Source of the DNA: a virus
Virus record (IMG/VR): IMGVR_UViG_3300042467_002622
Location: 1 to 20,290 of that record
DNA length: 20,290 bases
Reading direction: 5' to 3' (one strand)
Positions 15,101-20,290 of the stretch are shown here, piece after piece. Each line of letters begins with the position of its first letter. The first letter of the stretch is position 1. Both the position numbers and the translations under genes were made by a program. Below the pieces are notes generated by a model that made no database searches, was not told where the DNA came from, and saw only the letters and a list, made by a program, of their open reading frames with translations.

Positions 15101-15367
15101 ATCACCGTCACCGAGACGCCGCTGCCGGATGTTGAGTGCGACGGAGAGGTCAGCGAGGAGGCCGGCTGGGAGTTGCTTCGCTACAAGCCGCCCTACGCCT
15201 ACCCGCTGACTGATGATGAGGTTTGGCAAACAAAAGAATACGAGGTCGGCGAGCAGTACGAGTCTGGAGTTCAGACGGAGTGCTGGATGAATATTTCGAC
15301 CCTGTATGACTTCACCAGAGTCCGCCGCTGCGGCTTTCCGACCGTGACGCTCCGGTTCGAGAAATGA
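12161..15367 (+). CDS. Large GGSGYT-repeat tail/fibre protein with Cys-rich N-terminus
   Basis: A 1068-residue protein; the frame is open farther upstream, but ATG 12161 overlaps the previous stop and gives the Cys-rich start. The first 14 residues hold five Cys (C5, C8, C9, C11, C14; CTNCCSCTKC), a possible metal-binding or disulphide knot. From about residue 60 onward the sequence is built of short repeats of the type V-x-v-x-G-G-S-G-Y-T-s-x-P-T-V-x-i-s-G-G-G-G-S-G-A-x-A-T-A, with copies near residues 71, 105, 144, 181, 215, 253, 291 and 340 and a second set in the last 350 residues. A nonrepetitive region lies between, with four more Cys around 382-407 (CDGCGG). Such repeats are common in phage fibres and surface proteins. 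A receptor-binding or baseplate role is inferred from position and composition. No peptidase motif seen. Confidence 0.78.
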   Translation: MLFGCTNCCSCTKCTDGAPKRLIVSLDYPPGSGETLLADDANPPAYGAVTTNCEPVGSEFPIISVTLDNAGDGYTTAPTLTPTPSGAVLVTELRRALESVEVTAGGSGYTTTPTVSITGGTKATQATAVAVIKGGGTAATVTAAGADYTSPPTVSAEGGTGLQATAVMSGYVYEITLAQQGDGYTSTPTVTITGSATATATVADGKVTGITVTAAGSGYASAPTVTVSGGGGSGAAATAVLRYRVSSVTVQSGGSGYGLQAPLIFTGGGGSGAAGTLQVSGSVDEVIVTDGGDYFNRRRTDGTNTQDWPTVTFSGGGGSGAQATAYFGAGPINAVSVWSGGAYEEPPTLAFSGGGGSGAEATAYIAYQSTNEIGIDIGKADCTARIETAFCTSTDSEAYPPAPCDGCGGRLYLGPGTTEPPTDARYGERLQTIVIPLTSAAAGSPSGRADVGGSQYRSAEDGDFTPGGEYIYVYVGQVWRVAGYIFVHDERMYVRRFFSRVPPTGNWIVRNQPASATNAILSPVLKQGEDLAGQPFWWIESFSVVSGGENMVAGAGGNELLSPDDDVNYPYPYESLSAVNAVYTYSTPVVNAFGNATLFSSPPQFAYTFSPVGNGKDYTLTGISISSAGSGGPSDGQYYTTLSFSTGYPSPSPTISFTVSGGSVQSVSIDSAGTVRGGASLQSVELPEQAEFAYPPRILIGRSTLQATTTYSEPTVTASAPPGSATFSVTLDEGVDANGNPYWFVTAVTIIDGGSGYLEPVGLDFSVSGPNGVEAIPAVVVASPPGREEPTLSIGGSGDFTIAYTYESSCDCWVISDVTVVDGGSGYTNGQSATIILGEEDNEITAADLVINTVLEEPTVTATVSGGSGAQLTVTLEYIAYLNVWSILSISIASAGTGYTDGAEIVFSGGDQGESYAYATITTDQDGAIIGVSIGNAGAFYDDTGQASSVTVNAAGAYYKQRTELETISIVSGGRYFNRVITVTETPLPDVECDGEVSEEAGWELLRYKPPYAYPLTDDEVWQTKEYEVGEQYESGVQTECWMNISTLYDFTRVRRCGFPTVTLRFEK
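12962..13236 (+). repeat. Three identical 17-base direct repeats inside the GGSGYT gene
   Basis: The 17-mer GGCGGCGGCAGCGGCGC occurs at 12962-12978, 13106-13122 and 13220-13236, with spacings of 144 and 114 bases, both multiples of three. It codes for the GGGSGA turn between strands. A related but diverged copy is at 12846-12863. The identity at the DNA level suggests recent recombination or duplication of repeat units. Confidence 0.7.
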
Positions 15368-15615
15368 AACACTGCATCTATAACAGCACCCGATGCGTCA
15401 TCTGCCGGCGGCCGCTCCCGCCCGAGGGCCGCGGACACAAGCGGCAGTGCAATGCCGGCCTGGGGGACATCGTCGCTGCCGGGCTGGAAGCCGTCGGGGT
15501 CACGAAGGAAAGGGTGTCTGCGGTGCTTGGGAGGCCGTGCGCGTGCCCCCAGCGGCAGGAGGCGCTGAACCAACTGGGCGCCAAATACCTGGGAATTGGC
15601 GTGGACAACGAATAG
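15364..15615 (+). CDS. Small Cys-rich phage protein with CxC-RQEALN end
   Basis: An 83-residue protein; ATG 15364 overlaps the previous stop as ATGA. Six cysteines are placed as C4, C11, C14 and C29 in the first part and C59-A-C61 in the second, suggesting one or two metal sites. The segment GLGDIVAAGLEAVGVTKERV followed by PCACPQRQEALNQL matches a small protein type I know from many phages (G-G/L-G-D start, C-x-C-x-x-R-x-x-x-L-N end) and in which the end is the most conserved part. Its role is unknown. It is the first gene of the accessory module after the large tail gene. Zinc binding is inferred. Confidence 0.72.
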   Translation: MKHCIYNSTRCVICRRPLPPEGRGHKRQCNAGLGDIVAAGLEAVGVTKERVSAVLGRPCACPQRQEALNQLGAKYLGIGVDNE

Positions 15616-15636
15616 GCTACTTGGCACCATATATCC

Positions 15637-15936
15637 ATGCCCGGCGACCACCACTTCACGATCCACGGCGTGCGCTGGCTCCTCCGGTTCACGCGGCTGC
15701 GCGGAGACGCCGCCGGCTGGGCCTATCTGCCGGACGCCAAGAACCCGCGGATGAAGCGGAAGATTCTGATCGACGAGCGGCTCAAGGGCCGCGCCCGCAT
15801 GGAGACGATTCTGCATGAGTGCATCCATGTCTCGTTCCCCACGGCCAGCGAAGAACACGTCACCGAAGCCGCCCGCGACATCACCAGGGTCCTGTGGAGC
15901 CTCGGGTACAGGCTCGACGAGTCGAAGTCTCCTTGA
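15637..15936 (+). CDS. Minimal HExxH metallopeptidase-like protein
   Basis: A 99-residue protein with ATG 15637. No clear ribosome site precedes it, and the 21 bases before it are unusually AT-rich for this window. The centre has HECIH (residues 60-64), the zinc ligands and catalytic Glu of zincin metallopeptidases, followed ten residues later by SEEHVTEAARDITRVLWSLG, which offers Glu residues for a third ligand. The preceding strand (KRKILIDERLKGRARMETIL) is typical of ImmA/IrrE- or SprT-like small phage proteins. No signal peptide, so it acts in the cytoplasm. Possible roles are removal of a host or phage repressor, or a nonenzymatic role; the substrate cannot be judged. The family assignment is at the fold level. 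Confidence 0.72.
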   Translation: MPGDHHFTIHGVRWLLRFTRLRGDAAGWAYLPDAKNPRMKRKILIDERLKGRARMETILHECIHVSFPTASEEHVTEAARDITRVLWSLGYRLDESKSP

Positions 15937-15958
15937 CGCCGTCGTCGCAGATCTGCCG

Positions 15959-16165
15959 ATGACGCACAGCGGCGTCGGCTACTGGATGGACAGGATCTCG
16001 GCGGATGCCAAGGCGGAACTAGAAGAGATCAAGCGGCAGTATCGCTCCGGCGCCATCAAGGCGCGGCGTCGCACGCTCGCAAGGGCGATTTCACGGCACC
16101 TACGAGAGCGTGGCATCTGCTCGATCGGTCACTACGGAGTCGAGGCATGGCTGCAAAAGGGCTGA
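15959..16165 (+). CDS. Small basic helical protein, possible helix-turn-helix
   Basis: A 68-residue protein. ATG 15959 is the first usable start in this frame after the previous gene; the site before it is weak, so the start is uncertain. It is rich in Arg and Lys and predicted helical: a first helix with DAKAELEEIKRQYRSG, a second (RTLARAISRHLRERG), and an end with GHYGVEAWLQKG. The arrangement of two helices, a short turn and a third helix with a Trp could be a small DNA-binding domain. The last 19 bases overlap the following gene, whose ATG lies within it. I do not know a named family. Its place before the phosphoesterase suggests it belongs to the same operon. Confidence 0.55.
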   Translation: MTHSGVGYWMDRISADAKAELEEIKRQYRSGAIKARRRTLARAISRHLRERGICSIGHYGVEAWLQKG

Positions 16166-17304
16166 AGGCCGCGATCATCTCGTCGCTGCCGGCAGAGACG
16201 CCGGCCGCTGACGCCGAGCAGGTGACGCAGCGGCAGGACGGCGACACGCTGGAGGCAAAGTCAACGTCTCGGCGGATCAAGACCGTCGAGGACTTGCTGC
16301 GGCACATCGAAGCCGACATGACGCGGTACGAGGTGGCGGCGAGCGAGGCCACGAAATGGGAGTGCGGCGACGGGTCCGGGGGCGCCCTCGAACTCCATCG
16401 CGTCTTCGTCCGGCTCAAGCCGAAGGCCGGTCCGGGCGTCCGCGAGTGCGTCGAGGCGATGATTGCGGCGGCCTCCAAAGATCTGCGTCGCAAGGGCGTC
16501 GCGAAGCCGGCCAAGAGAAGCGGCCTCTGGCAGGTGGTCGTCGTGTCGGACGTTCACTTCGGGAACTACGCCTACCACGGTACGACCGGCGGCGGCAACT
16601 ACGACCTTCACATCGCCGAGAAGGCCGTGCGGCGGGCGTCTGGCGAACTCCTCGCCGTCGGCGACGCCATGAAGCCGGCCAGGAGAACGATCGCGTTCCT
16701 CGGTGACTTGCTGCACTACGACAACCCGCGCGGCCAGACGACCTCGGGGACGCAACTGGAGCGGGACGGCCGCCTGCAGAAGATGCTGCAGGTCGGCTGG
16801 GACTGCCTGCTGGAGATCGTCGAGCGGTCGGCCGAGAAGGCGCCGACGGACGTTCTCGTCGTCAACGGGAACCATGACGAAACCTTAAGTTGGGCCTTTC
16901 AGCGCGTGCTGCTGGAACGGTTTCGCAACGACGGCCGCGTCGCCGTGTCGGAGGCGTGGACCGGCCGGCAGTACGCCACGCACGGCAAGAACCTGCTGGG
17001 CTTCGCCCACGGCCACAAGGCCAAGCGGAAGTTGGGGCAGATCATGGCGCTGGAGCAGCCGCGGCACTGGAGCCACGCGGTCTGCCGCGAGTGGCACACC
17101 GGCCACTACCACTCCCAGGCCGCGGAGTGGCAGCGACCCATCGAGACGATCGACGGCGTCATCGTGCGGACGGCCCCGGCCCTCTGCCCGCCGGACGACT
17201 GGCACTCGGAGAACGGCTTCATCGGGTCGCGGCGGGCGATGGAGACGTTCGTCTATCGGCCCGAGGGCGGGCTGGTGTCCATGCACGTTGCGGGGGCCGA
17301 CTGA
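16147..17304 (+). CDS. Calcineurin-like metallophosphoesterase
   Basis: A 385-residue protein with ATG 16147 after a GAGG site, overlapping the previous gene by 19 bases. The catalytic domain has the full metal-binding set of the calcineurin-like superfamily: D135-x-H137 (SDVHFG), GD187 (LGDLLHYD), GNHD (N242, H243, D244), H288 (FAHGHK) and GHYH (H320, H322). The N-terminal 120 residues form a separate domain with TVEDLLRHIEADMTRYEVAA, a WECG turn and LELHRVFVRLKPK, an arrangement typical of phage members of the family and likely a winged-helix or nucleic-acid-binding part. The enzyme probably hydrolyses phosphodiester bonds of DNA or nucleotides, as for Mre11/SbcD relatives, but the substrate is not proven. 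It precedes the dCMP deaminase gene directly. Confidence 0.88.
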   Translation: MAAKGLKAAIISSLPAETPAADAEQVTQRQDGDTLEAKSTSRRIKTVEDLLRHIEADMTRYEVAASEATKWECGDGSGGALELHRVFVRLKPKAGPGVRECVEAMIAAASKDLRRKGVAKPAKRSGLWQVVVVSDVHFGNYAYHGTTGGGNYDLHIAEKAVRRASGELLAVGDAMKPARRTIAFLGDLLHYDNPRGQTTSGTQLERDGRLQKMLQVGWDCLLEIVERSAEKAPTDVLVVNGNHDETLSWAFQRVLLERFRNDGRVAVSEAWTGRQYATHGKNLLGFAHGHKAKRKLGQIMALEQPRHWSHAVCREWHTGHYHSQAAEWQRPIETIDGVIVRTAPALCPPDDWHSENGFIGSRRAMETFVYRPEGGLVSMHVAGAD

Positions 17305-17808
17305 ATGGCTACGCTGTCCCACAATACGCCGGCCGATTGGCTCCGCGTTGCCTGCCAGGAGGCGGCCGCCGGCAGTGACGACCCGCACACCCAGAACGGC
17401 GCCGTGCTGGTGCCGAAGGCCGCCGCCTACGTCTGCATCGGCGTCAATCGAGTGCCGCGAGGCGTGTGGGCGGCGCCAGATCGGCTCGCGCGGCCGGAGA
17501 AGTATCAGTACATCGAACACGCGGAGCGGGCCGCGATCTACAACGCCGCGCGGGTGGGCACGCCGACGCTGGGAGCGACGCTCTACTGCCCATGGTTTGC
17601 CTGCATGGACTGCGCCAGGGCGATCATCATGGCCGGAGTGTCCGAGGTCGTCGGCCATGTCCGGCCGCGGGCGGCCACGCCGGAGCGGTGGACGGCGAGC
17701 ATCGTCAAGGCCGAGGCCATGCTCCGCGAGGCGAACGTGTCGATGCGGTGGCTCGCGGAGCCGCTGGGGGTGACGATCCGATTCGACGGCGAGGAGATGG
17801 AACTGTGA
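17305..17808 (+). CDS. Deoxycytidylate (dCMP) deaminase
   Basis: A 167-residue protein; ATG 17305 follows the previous stop without a gap. It shows the zinc deaminase motifs: H72-A-E74 (IEHAERAAIYNAA, the zinc ligand His and catalytic Glu) and PWFACMDCARAI with C100 and C103 as the other ligands. The PWxxC form in place of PCxxC is common in phage members. The enzyme converts dCMP to dUMP, the precursor for dTMP, in the cytoplasm. The next gene, a dNMP kinase, overlaps it by four bases (GTGA), so the two act together in nucleotide supply. dCMP rather than cytidine or riboflavin substrate is inferred from motif style and the kinase neighbour. No thymidylate synthase is visible in the window. 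Confidence 0.88.
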   Translation: MATLSHNTPADWLRVACQEAAAGSDDPHTQNGAVLVPKAAAYVCIGVNRVPRGVWAAPDRLARPEKYQYIEHAERAAIYNAARVGTPTLGATLYCPWFACMDCARAIIMAGVSEVVGHVRPRAATPERWTASIVKAEAMLREANVSMRWLAEPLGVTIRFDGEEMEL

Positions 17809-18362
17809 TCATTGGACTCTGCGGGGCGGCCGGGGCGGGGAAGAACACGGTCGCGGAGCGGCTGTGCCTCGAACACAAGTTCGTGCCGCTGGCGTTTGCC
17901 GATCCGCTCTATGCCGCCGTGTCGGCGATCACCGGGCTGACGGTCGAGCAGTTGCAGGACCGCTCTCGGAAGGAGAACACGCTGGGGTGGATCAGTTGCT
18001 CGCCCAGGAAACTCCTCCAGACCCTCGGCACCGACTGGGGCCGGAACATGATCCACCCCGAAATCTGGGTTATGGCGACGATGCAGAAGATCGAAGCCAG
18101 CCCAGAGTTCGACTACTGCCTGACTGACGTCCGTTTCCCCAACGAGGCGGCGGCCATCAAGGCCCGCGGGGGCGTCGTGTGGCGGGTGGTGCGGCCCGGC
18201 TTCGGCGTCCTGGACGGAGACACGGCCAGCCACGAGAGCGAGCGTGGCATCCCCAGCGAGTACGTCGACGACGAGATCGTCAACGCCGCGGGCATCCTGG
18301 GCCTCTGGACCGCCGTCGATGCCGCGATTCGCAGGCTACAGGGCGTTACAATAGCGGTATAG
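17805..18362 (+). CDS. Deoxynucleoside monophosphate kinase
   Basis: A 185-residue protein. GTG 17805 overlaps the deaminase stop as GTGA and places the P-loop at the N-terminus, which is normal for the family; the frame extends upstream but only as shadow coding. The Walker A motif is GAAGAGKNT (residues 7-15). LAFADPLYAAVSAITGL, the KENTLGW segment, SPRKLLQTLGTDWGRNMIHP and LTDVRFPNEAAAIKARGG follow the usual order of phage dNMP kinases (T4 gp1-like), the last being the region of the second catalytic Asp/Arg. It adds a phosphate to dNMPs (dTMP, dGMP or modified forms) in the path to dNTPs. It ends at TAG 18360-18362, inside an inverted repeat. Confidence 0.9.
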   Translation: MIIGLCGAAGAGKNTVAERLCLEHKFVPLAFADPLYAAVSAITGLTVEQLQDRSRKENTLGWISCSPRKLLQTLGTDWGRNMIHPEIWVMATMQKIEASPEFDYCLTDVRFPNEAAAIKARGGVVWRVVRPGFGVLDGDTASHESERGIPSEYVDDEIVNAAGILGLWTAVDAAIRRLQGVTIAV

Positions 18363-18372
18363 CCCCTGTAGC
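18335..18372 (+). repeat. Nine-base inverted repeat around a promoter-like TACAAT
   Basis: GCTACAGGG (18335-18343) is exactly complementary to CCCTGTAGC (18364-18372). The 20-base loop holds TACAAT and the stop of the dNMP kinase gene. No T-run follows the right arm, so it is not a standard Rho-independent terminator. It could be an operator, an RNA stability hairpin or a weak terminator between two gene blocks. Confidence 0.5.
18347..18352 (+). promoter_or_regulatory. Candidate -10 element (TACAAT) before the last gene block
   Basis: TACAAT, one base from consensus, lies about 70 bases before the strongly translated gene at 18421 and within the loop of an inverted repeat. It is part of GTTACAATA, also found at 3751-3759. 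No good -35 box is seen 16-18 bases upstream, so support is modest. Confidence 0.28.
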
Positions 18373-18407
18373 ACGCCCCGTGAGGCCCATAGAGGCCCGC
18401 AACGCAC

Positions 18408-18416
18408 AAGGAGGTG
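18408..18416 (+). promoter_or_regulatory. Full-length Shine-Dalgarno for the gene at 18421
   Basis: AAGGAGGTG matches the complete anti-Shine-Dalgarno complement and ends four bases before GTG 18421; the GGAGG core is six bases away. It is the best ribosome site in the window and fixes a GTG start. Confidence 0.75.
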
Positions 18417-18420
18417 CAGA

Positions 18421-18774
18421 GTGGAACCGAAGATTCGGCGGAAGTTCAAGGCTCTCAACGTCACGCTGTCCACGGCGACCGCGGCGGCCACCACGATTCG
18501 CTGGGACGACATTGCCGGCGGGGCGATCCTCCTGGGGACCGGAGCCACGGCGGCCACGACGATCCAGTTGTGGGCCAGCGGCACGACGGACGGCACCTTT
18601 GGCCGCGTCTATGACGCTGGCGGCAGCGCGGCCGACATCACGCTGGCCCAGTCAGCCACCGAGGCCCGCGTCTACGCCCTGCCGGACGCCGCCTACGGCG
18701 TCGGTGCGATCAAACTCGTCGCCGGGCAGGCCGCCGGCACGGCCGTCTCCTGCGTCGTCCTCCTCAAGACCTGA
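18421..18774 (+). CDS. Small beta-rich phage protein, likely virion-associated
   Basis: A 117-residue protein starting at GTG 18421 after a full Shine-Dalgarno, and the first gene after a 58-base noncoding gap. After a short basic start (MEPKIRRKFKALN) it is Ala/Thr/Gly-rich and predicted as beta: TIRWDDIAGGAILLGTGA, TIQLWASGTTDGTFGRVYD, VYALPDAAYGVGAIKLVAG, and a closing strand (VSCVVLLKT). This layout, with a WAS-TDGTF turn followed by VYDAGG, is common in small phage proteins with a discoidin-like or carbohydrate-binding-like sandwich found next to fibre genes. A role in the virion or in fibre assembly is inferred. The strong ribosome site suggests high copy number. Confidence 0.7.
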   Translation: MEPKIRRKFKALNVTLSTATAAATTIRWDDIAGGAILLGTGATAATTIQLWASGTTDGTFGRVYDAGGSAADITLAQSATEARVYALPDAAYGVGAIKLVAGQAAGTAVSCVVLLKT

Positions 18775-18787
18775 CGAGGGCGGGGCT

Positions 18788-19099
18788 GTGACGACGGAGG
18801 AGATCAAGCAGAGCGTCCTGGACACGTTTCTTCGCATTGCCGACCGCTTCGGCGTGCCGTGCGTCATTCTGGCGATCGTGATGTTCTTCGGCCGCGAGGC
18901 CGCAATTGCCCTGCACGGCACGGTCGTCGAGCCGATGGTCAAGTCCCATGTCGAGTTCCTGGACACGACGGCCGAAACGCTCAAGGAGATCGGTCAAGTG
19001 CAGCGGCAGCAGGCCGAGACACTTCAGGAACTCTCGCACGGCCAACGCGAGTTGCATCAGTTCGTGAAGACGGTCGTCGAAGAGAAGGCGAGGAACTGA
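18788..19099 (+). CDS. Single-TM coiled-coil protein, holin-like
   Basis: A 103-residue protein. GTG 18788 follows GAGGGCGGGG; the frame is open upstream but only as shadow. Residues about 19-34 (VPCVILAIVMFFGREAA) form one transmembrane helix after a short amphipathic start (TTEEIKQSVLDTFLRIADRF). The rest is a charged helix suitable for a coiled coil (FLDTTAETLKEIGQVQRQQA) in the cytoplasm or periplasm. The size and layout fit small holin-like or accessory membrane proteins found near phage tail fibre and lysis genes. No endolysin gene is visible in the window, so the lysis role is inferred, not shown. A membrane anchor for another phage protein is an alternative. Confidence 0.66.
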   Translation: MTTEEIKQSVLDTFLRIADRFGVPCVILAIVMFFGREAAIALHGTVVEPMVKSHVEFLDTTAETLKEIGQVQRQQAETLQELSHGQRELHQFVKTVVEEKARN

Positions 19100-19100
19100 C

Positions 19101-20290
19101 ATGGGGATGAATCCTCGCACCCTGCGGCCCGGCAGCGCGTTCACGCCGAAGTCCATCTCTGGCCTCGCCCTGTGGCTGGACGGGTCTGACGCTTCGACGC
19201 TCTACACTACGGACGCGGGGCCGGTCACCGCGGTGACGGCGCCAACGGACATCAGCGGATGCGTGGGGTGGTATGACGCGAGCGATGCGGCCAGCATCAC
19301 GCAGGATGGCGGGCTGGTGAGCCAGTGGAACGACAAGAGCGGAAACAATCGCCACGCCACCGCAAGCGGGGGGGCAAGGCCGACTCTGACTGCCGGTGGA
19401 CTCAATGGCAGAAGCGTTGTGACGTTCGACGGCACGGACGATCAGATGCTTATTGCTAGCGGTTTCCTGCAAGTGCCGAACGTCACCATTCTGTCGGTAT
19501 TCAAATACAACTCTGGGCAGTACGGCGGCATCATATCAAGCGGCCTCCAGCCGGCCGATGATTCGTCGCCTCGCCTTGTCATTCACAACGGCTCTTTTCG
19601 GACTTTTGGATATTCCAACTTCTCCGACACGCCTCAAGGGACATCACCGACGCTTGTGACAGGACGAGTGCAAGCCGGGGCATCGTCCATTTTTCAGTCT
19701 GGTTTGCTGGCAGACGCCGACGCGGCATCTGGGTCGCTTACAACCGGCAGCACACAGACGGCAATCGGCTCGTACAGGACAAACACCGGCAATCATCTCA
19801 ACGGCTACATAGCCGAGATTGTCGTCTTTGATTCTGCACTCTCAACGTCCGACCGCGCCCGCGTCGAAGCCTACCTCGCCGCAAAGTGGGGGATCACTGG
19901 TGTTCATGTACAGGCAACGCCAGCAGGCAGTCTTTTAGCCGGCTATTGGGGCGACAAGTCCGGCAGAGGGCGACACGCCACGCAAAGCACGGCAGCGAGC
20001 AGGCCGACATTCACCACAGGCGACCTCAACGGGAGATCCACGCTCCGCACTGTCGGCTCGCAGGCCATGTCCGTTCCGGCGTGGGACTACACCGCCGCCA
20101 ACACGGCAGTCTTTGTGTTTCGCGGATCGGCACTCAACCAAGGCATTTACCAGCGCGGCGCTCTCAACAACGGCCCTCGCTCGGCAATACAGGGATCACC
20201 TGTAGTTACCCTGCGAGGAACCATTCACGGCTCGGCCGCCTCGCAGGCTGACACACTTGCTTCATACGCTGTTGGCACTTGGGCCATAGG
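19101..20290 (+). CDS. LamG-type tail fibre / lectin-like protein (3' end missing)
   Basis: A reading frame open from ATG 19101 to the end of the window (at least 396 residues). After a short head it contains SGLALWLDGSDASTLYTT, then CVGWYDASDAASITQDGG, then the LamG/concanavalin A-like jelly-roll signature QWNDKSGNNRHAT followed by LNGRSVVTFDGTDDQML and, at about residues 229-264, NGYIAEIVVFDSALS and RARVEAYLAAKWGI, the usual end of such a domain. A second domain begins at about 281 (YWGDKSGRGRHATQ, DLNGRSTLRTVG). These domains bind glycans or anchor to surfaces; a receptor-binding fibre role is inferred from position at the end of the tail module. The first WLDGSD unit appears as a partial domain fused to the next. 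Confidence 0.8.
   Translation, partial: MGMNPRTLRPGSAFTPKSISGLALWLDGSDASTLYTTDAGPVTAVTAPTDISGCVGWYDASDAASITQDGGLVSQWNDKSGNNRHATASGGARPTLTAGGLNGRSVVTFDGTDDQMLIASGFLQVPNVTILSVFKYNSGQYGGIISSGLQPADDSSPRLVIHNGSFRTFGYSNFSDTPQGTSPTLVTGRVQAGASSIFQSGLLADADAASGSLTTGSTQTAIGSYRTNTGNHLNGYIAEIVVFDSALSTSDRARVEAYLAAKWGITGVHVQATPAGSLLAGYWGDKSGRGRHATQSTAASRPTFTTGDLNGRSTLRTVGSQAMSVPAWDYTAANTAVFVFRGSALNQGIYQRGALNNGPRSAIQGSPVVTLRGTIHGSAASQADTLASYAVGTWAI

Noticed and set aside
15621-15636. TTGGCAC followed by an AT-rich stretch, like a -35 or sigma-54 -24 element
   Set aside because: No partner -10 or GC -12 element is found at the needed distance, and the stretch is only 21 bases between two genes.
18335-18372. 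Rho-independent terminator reading of the inverted repeat
   Set aside because: The loop is 20 bases long and the right arm is followed by ACGCCCCG, with no T-run; kept only as an inverted repeat.
1-20290. CRISPR arrays, insertion sequences, tRNA genes, attachment sites
   Set aside because: No regularly spaced repeats with unique spacers, no transposase, no cloverleaf with CCA-like end and no integrase or att-like duplication was seen by reading; a tRNA search tool would be needed to exclude a diverged tRNA.

Overview
This window is the structural (neck, tail, tail-fibre) half of a tailed, siphovirus-like bacteriophage or prophage. Every gene I can support lies on the + strand. They are packed end to end, with many stop/start overlaps (GTGA, ATGA, TAATG, TGATG). 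The DNA is GC-rich, by eye somewhat above 60%. The host cannot be named from sequence alone; a GC-rich bacterium is certain, and the style of several small proteins (GGSGYT-repeat protein, LamG fibre) reminds me of planctomycete-associated phages, which is only a weak impression. No terminase, portal, protease, major capsid, integrase or tRNA is visible, so whether this is a free phage or a prophage cannot be decided here.

Layout. 1-609: end of a GT-A-fold glycosyltransferase that starts upstream. 606-3885: head-completion and neck module in HK97-like order (small DUF7302-like protein, gp6/gp8-type connector, two small beta-rich proteins, head closure protein, HK97 gp10-type protein, DUF3168 tail terminator). 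3913-6014: tail-tube module with two related small tube-like proteins, a duplicated two-domain BppU_N-like protein, and a tail assembly chaperone pair joined by a -1 frameshift at GGGAAAA. 6018-10388: tape measure protein of 1456 aa. 10391-15367: tail tip region made of four proteins that do not resemble the lambda M/L/K/I/J set, ending in a 1068-aa GGSGYT-repeat protein with a cysteine-rich N-terminus. 15364-18362: accessory and nucleotide module (Cys-rich small protein, minimal HExxH metallopeptidase-like protein, small basic helical protein, calcineurin-like phosphoesterase, dCMP deaminase, dNMP kinase). 18421-20290: beta-rich small protein with the best Shine-Dalgarno of the window, a holin-like single-TM protein, and a LamG-type tail fibre/lectin protein that runs off the end.

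How it fits together. The neck proteins join a filled capsid to a tail whose tube is built from the 3913/4261 products, with length set by the 4.4-kb tape measure and assembly helped by the frameshifted chaperone. The tip and fibre proteins are beta-rich, repetitive and lectin-like, as expected for host recognition. The dCMP deaminase and dNMP kinase feed dTMP/dNTP synthesis during infection. A 9-bp inverted repeat enclosing a promoter-like TACAAT marks the border between the nucleotide genes and the final lysis/fibre block. There is no gene-free stretch longer than about 60 bases.
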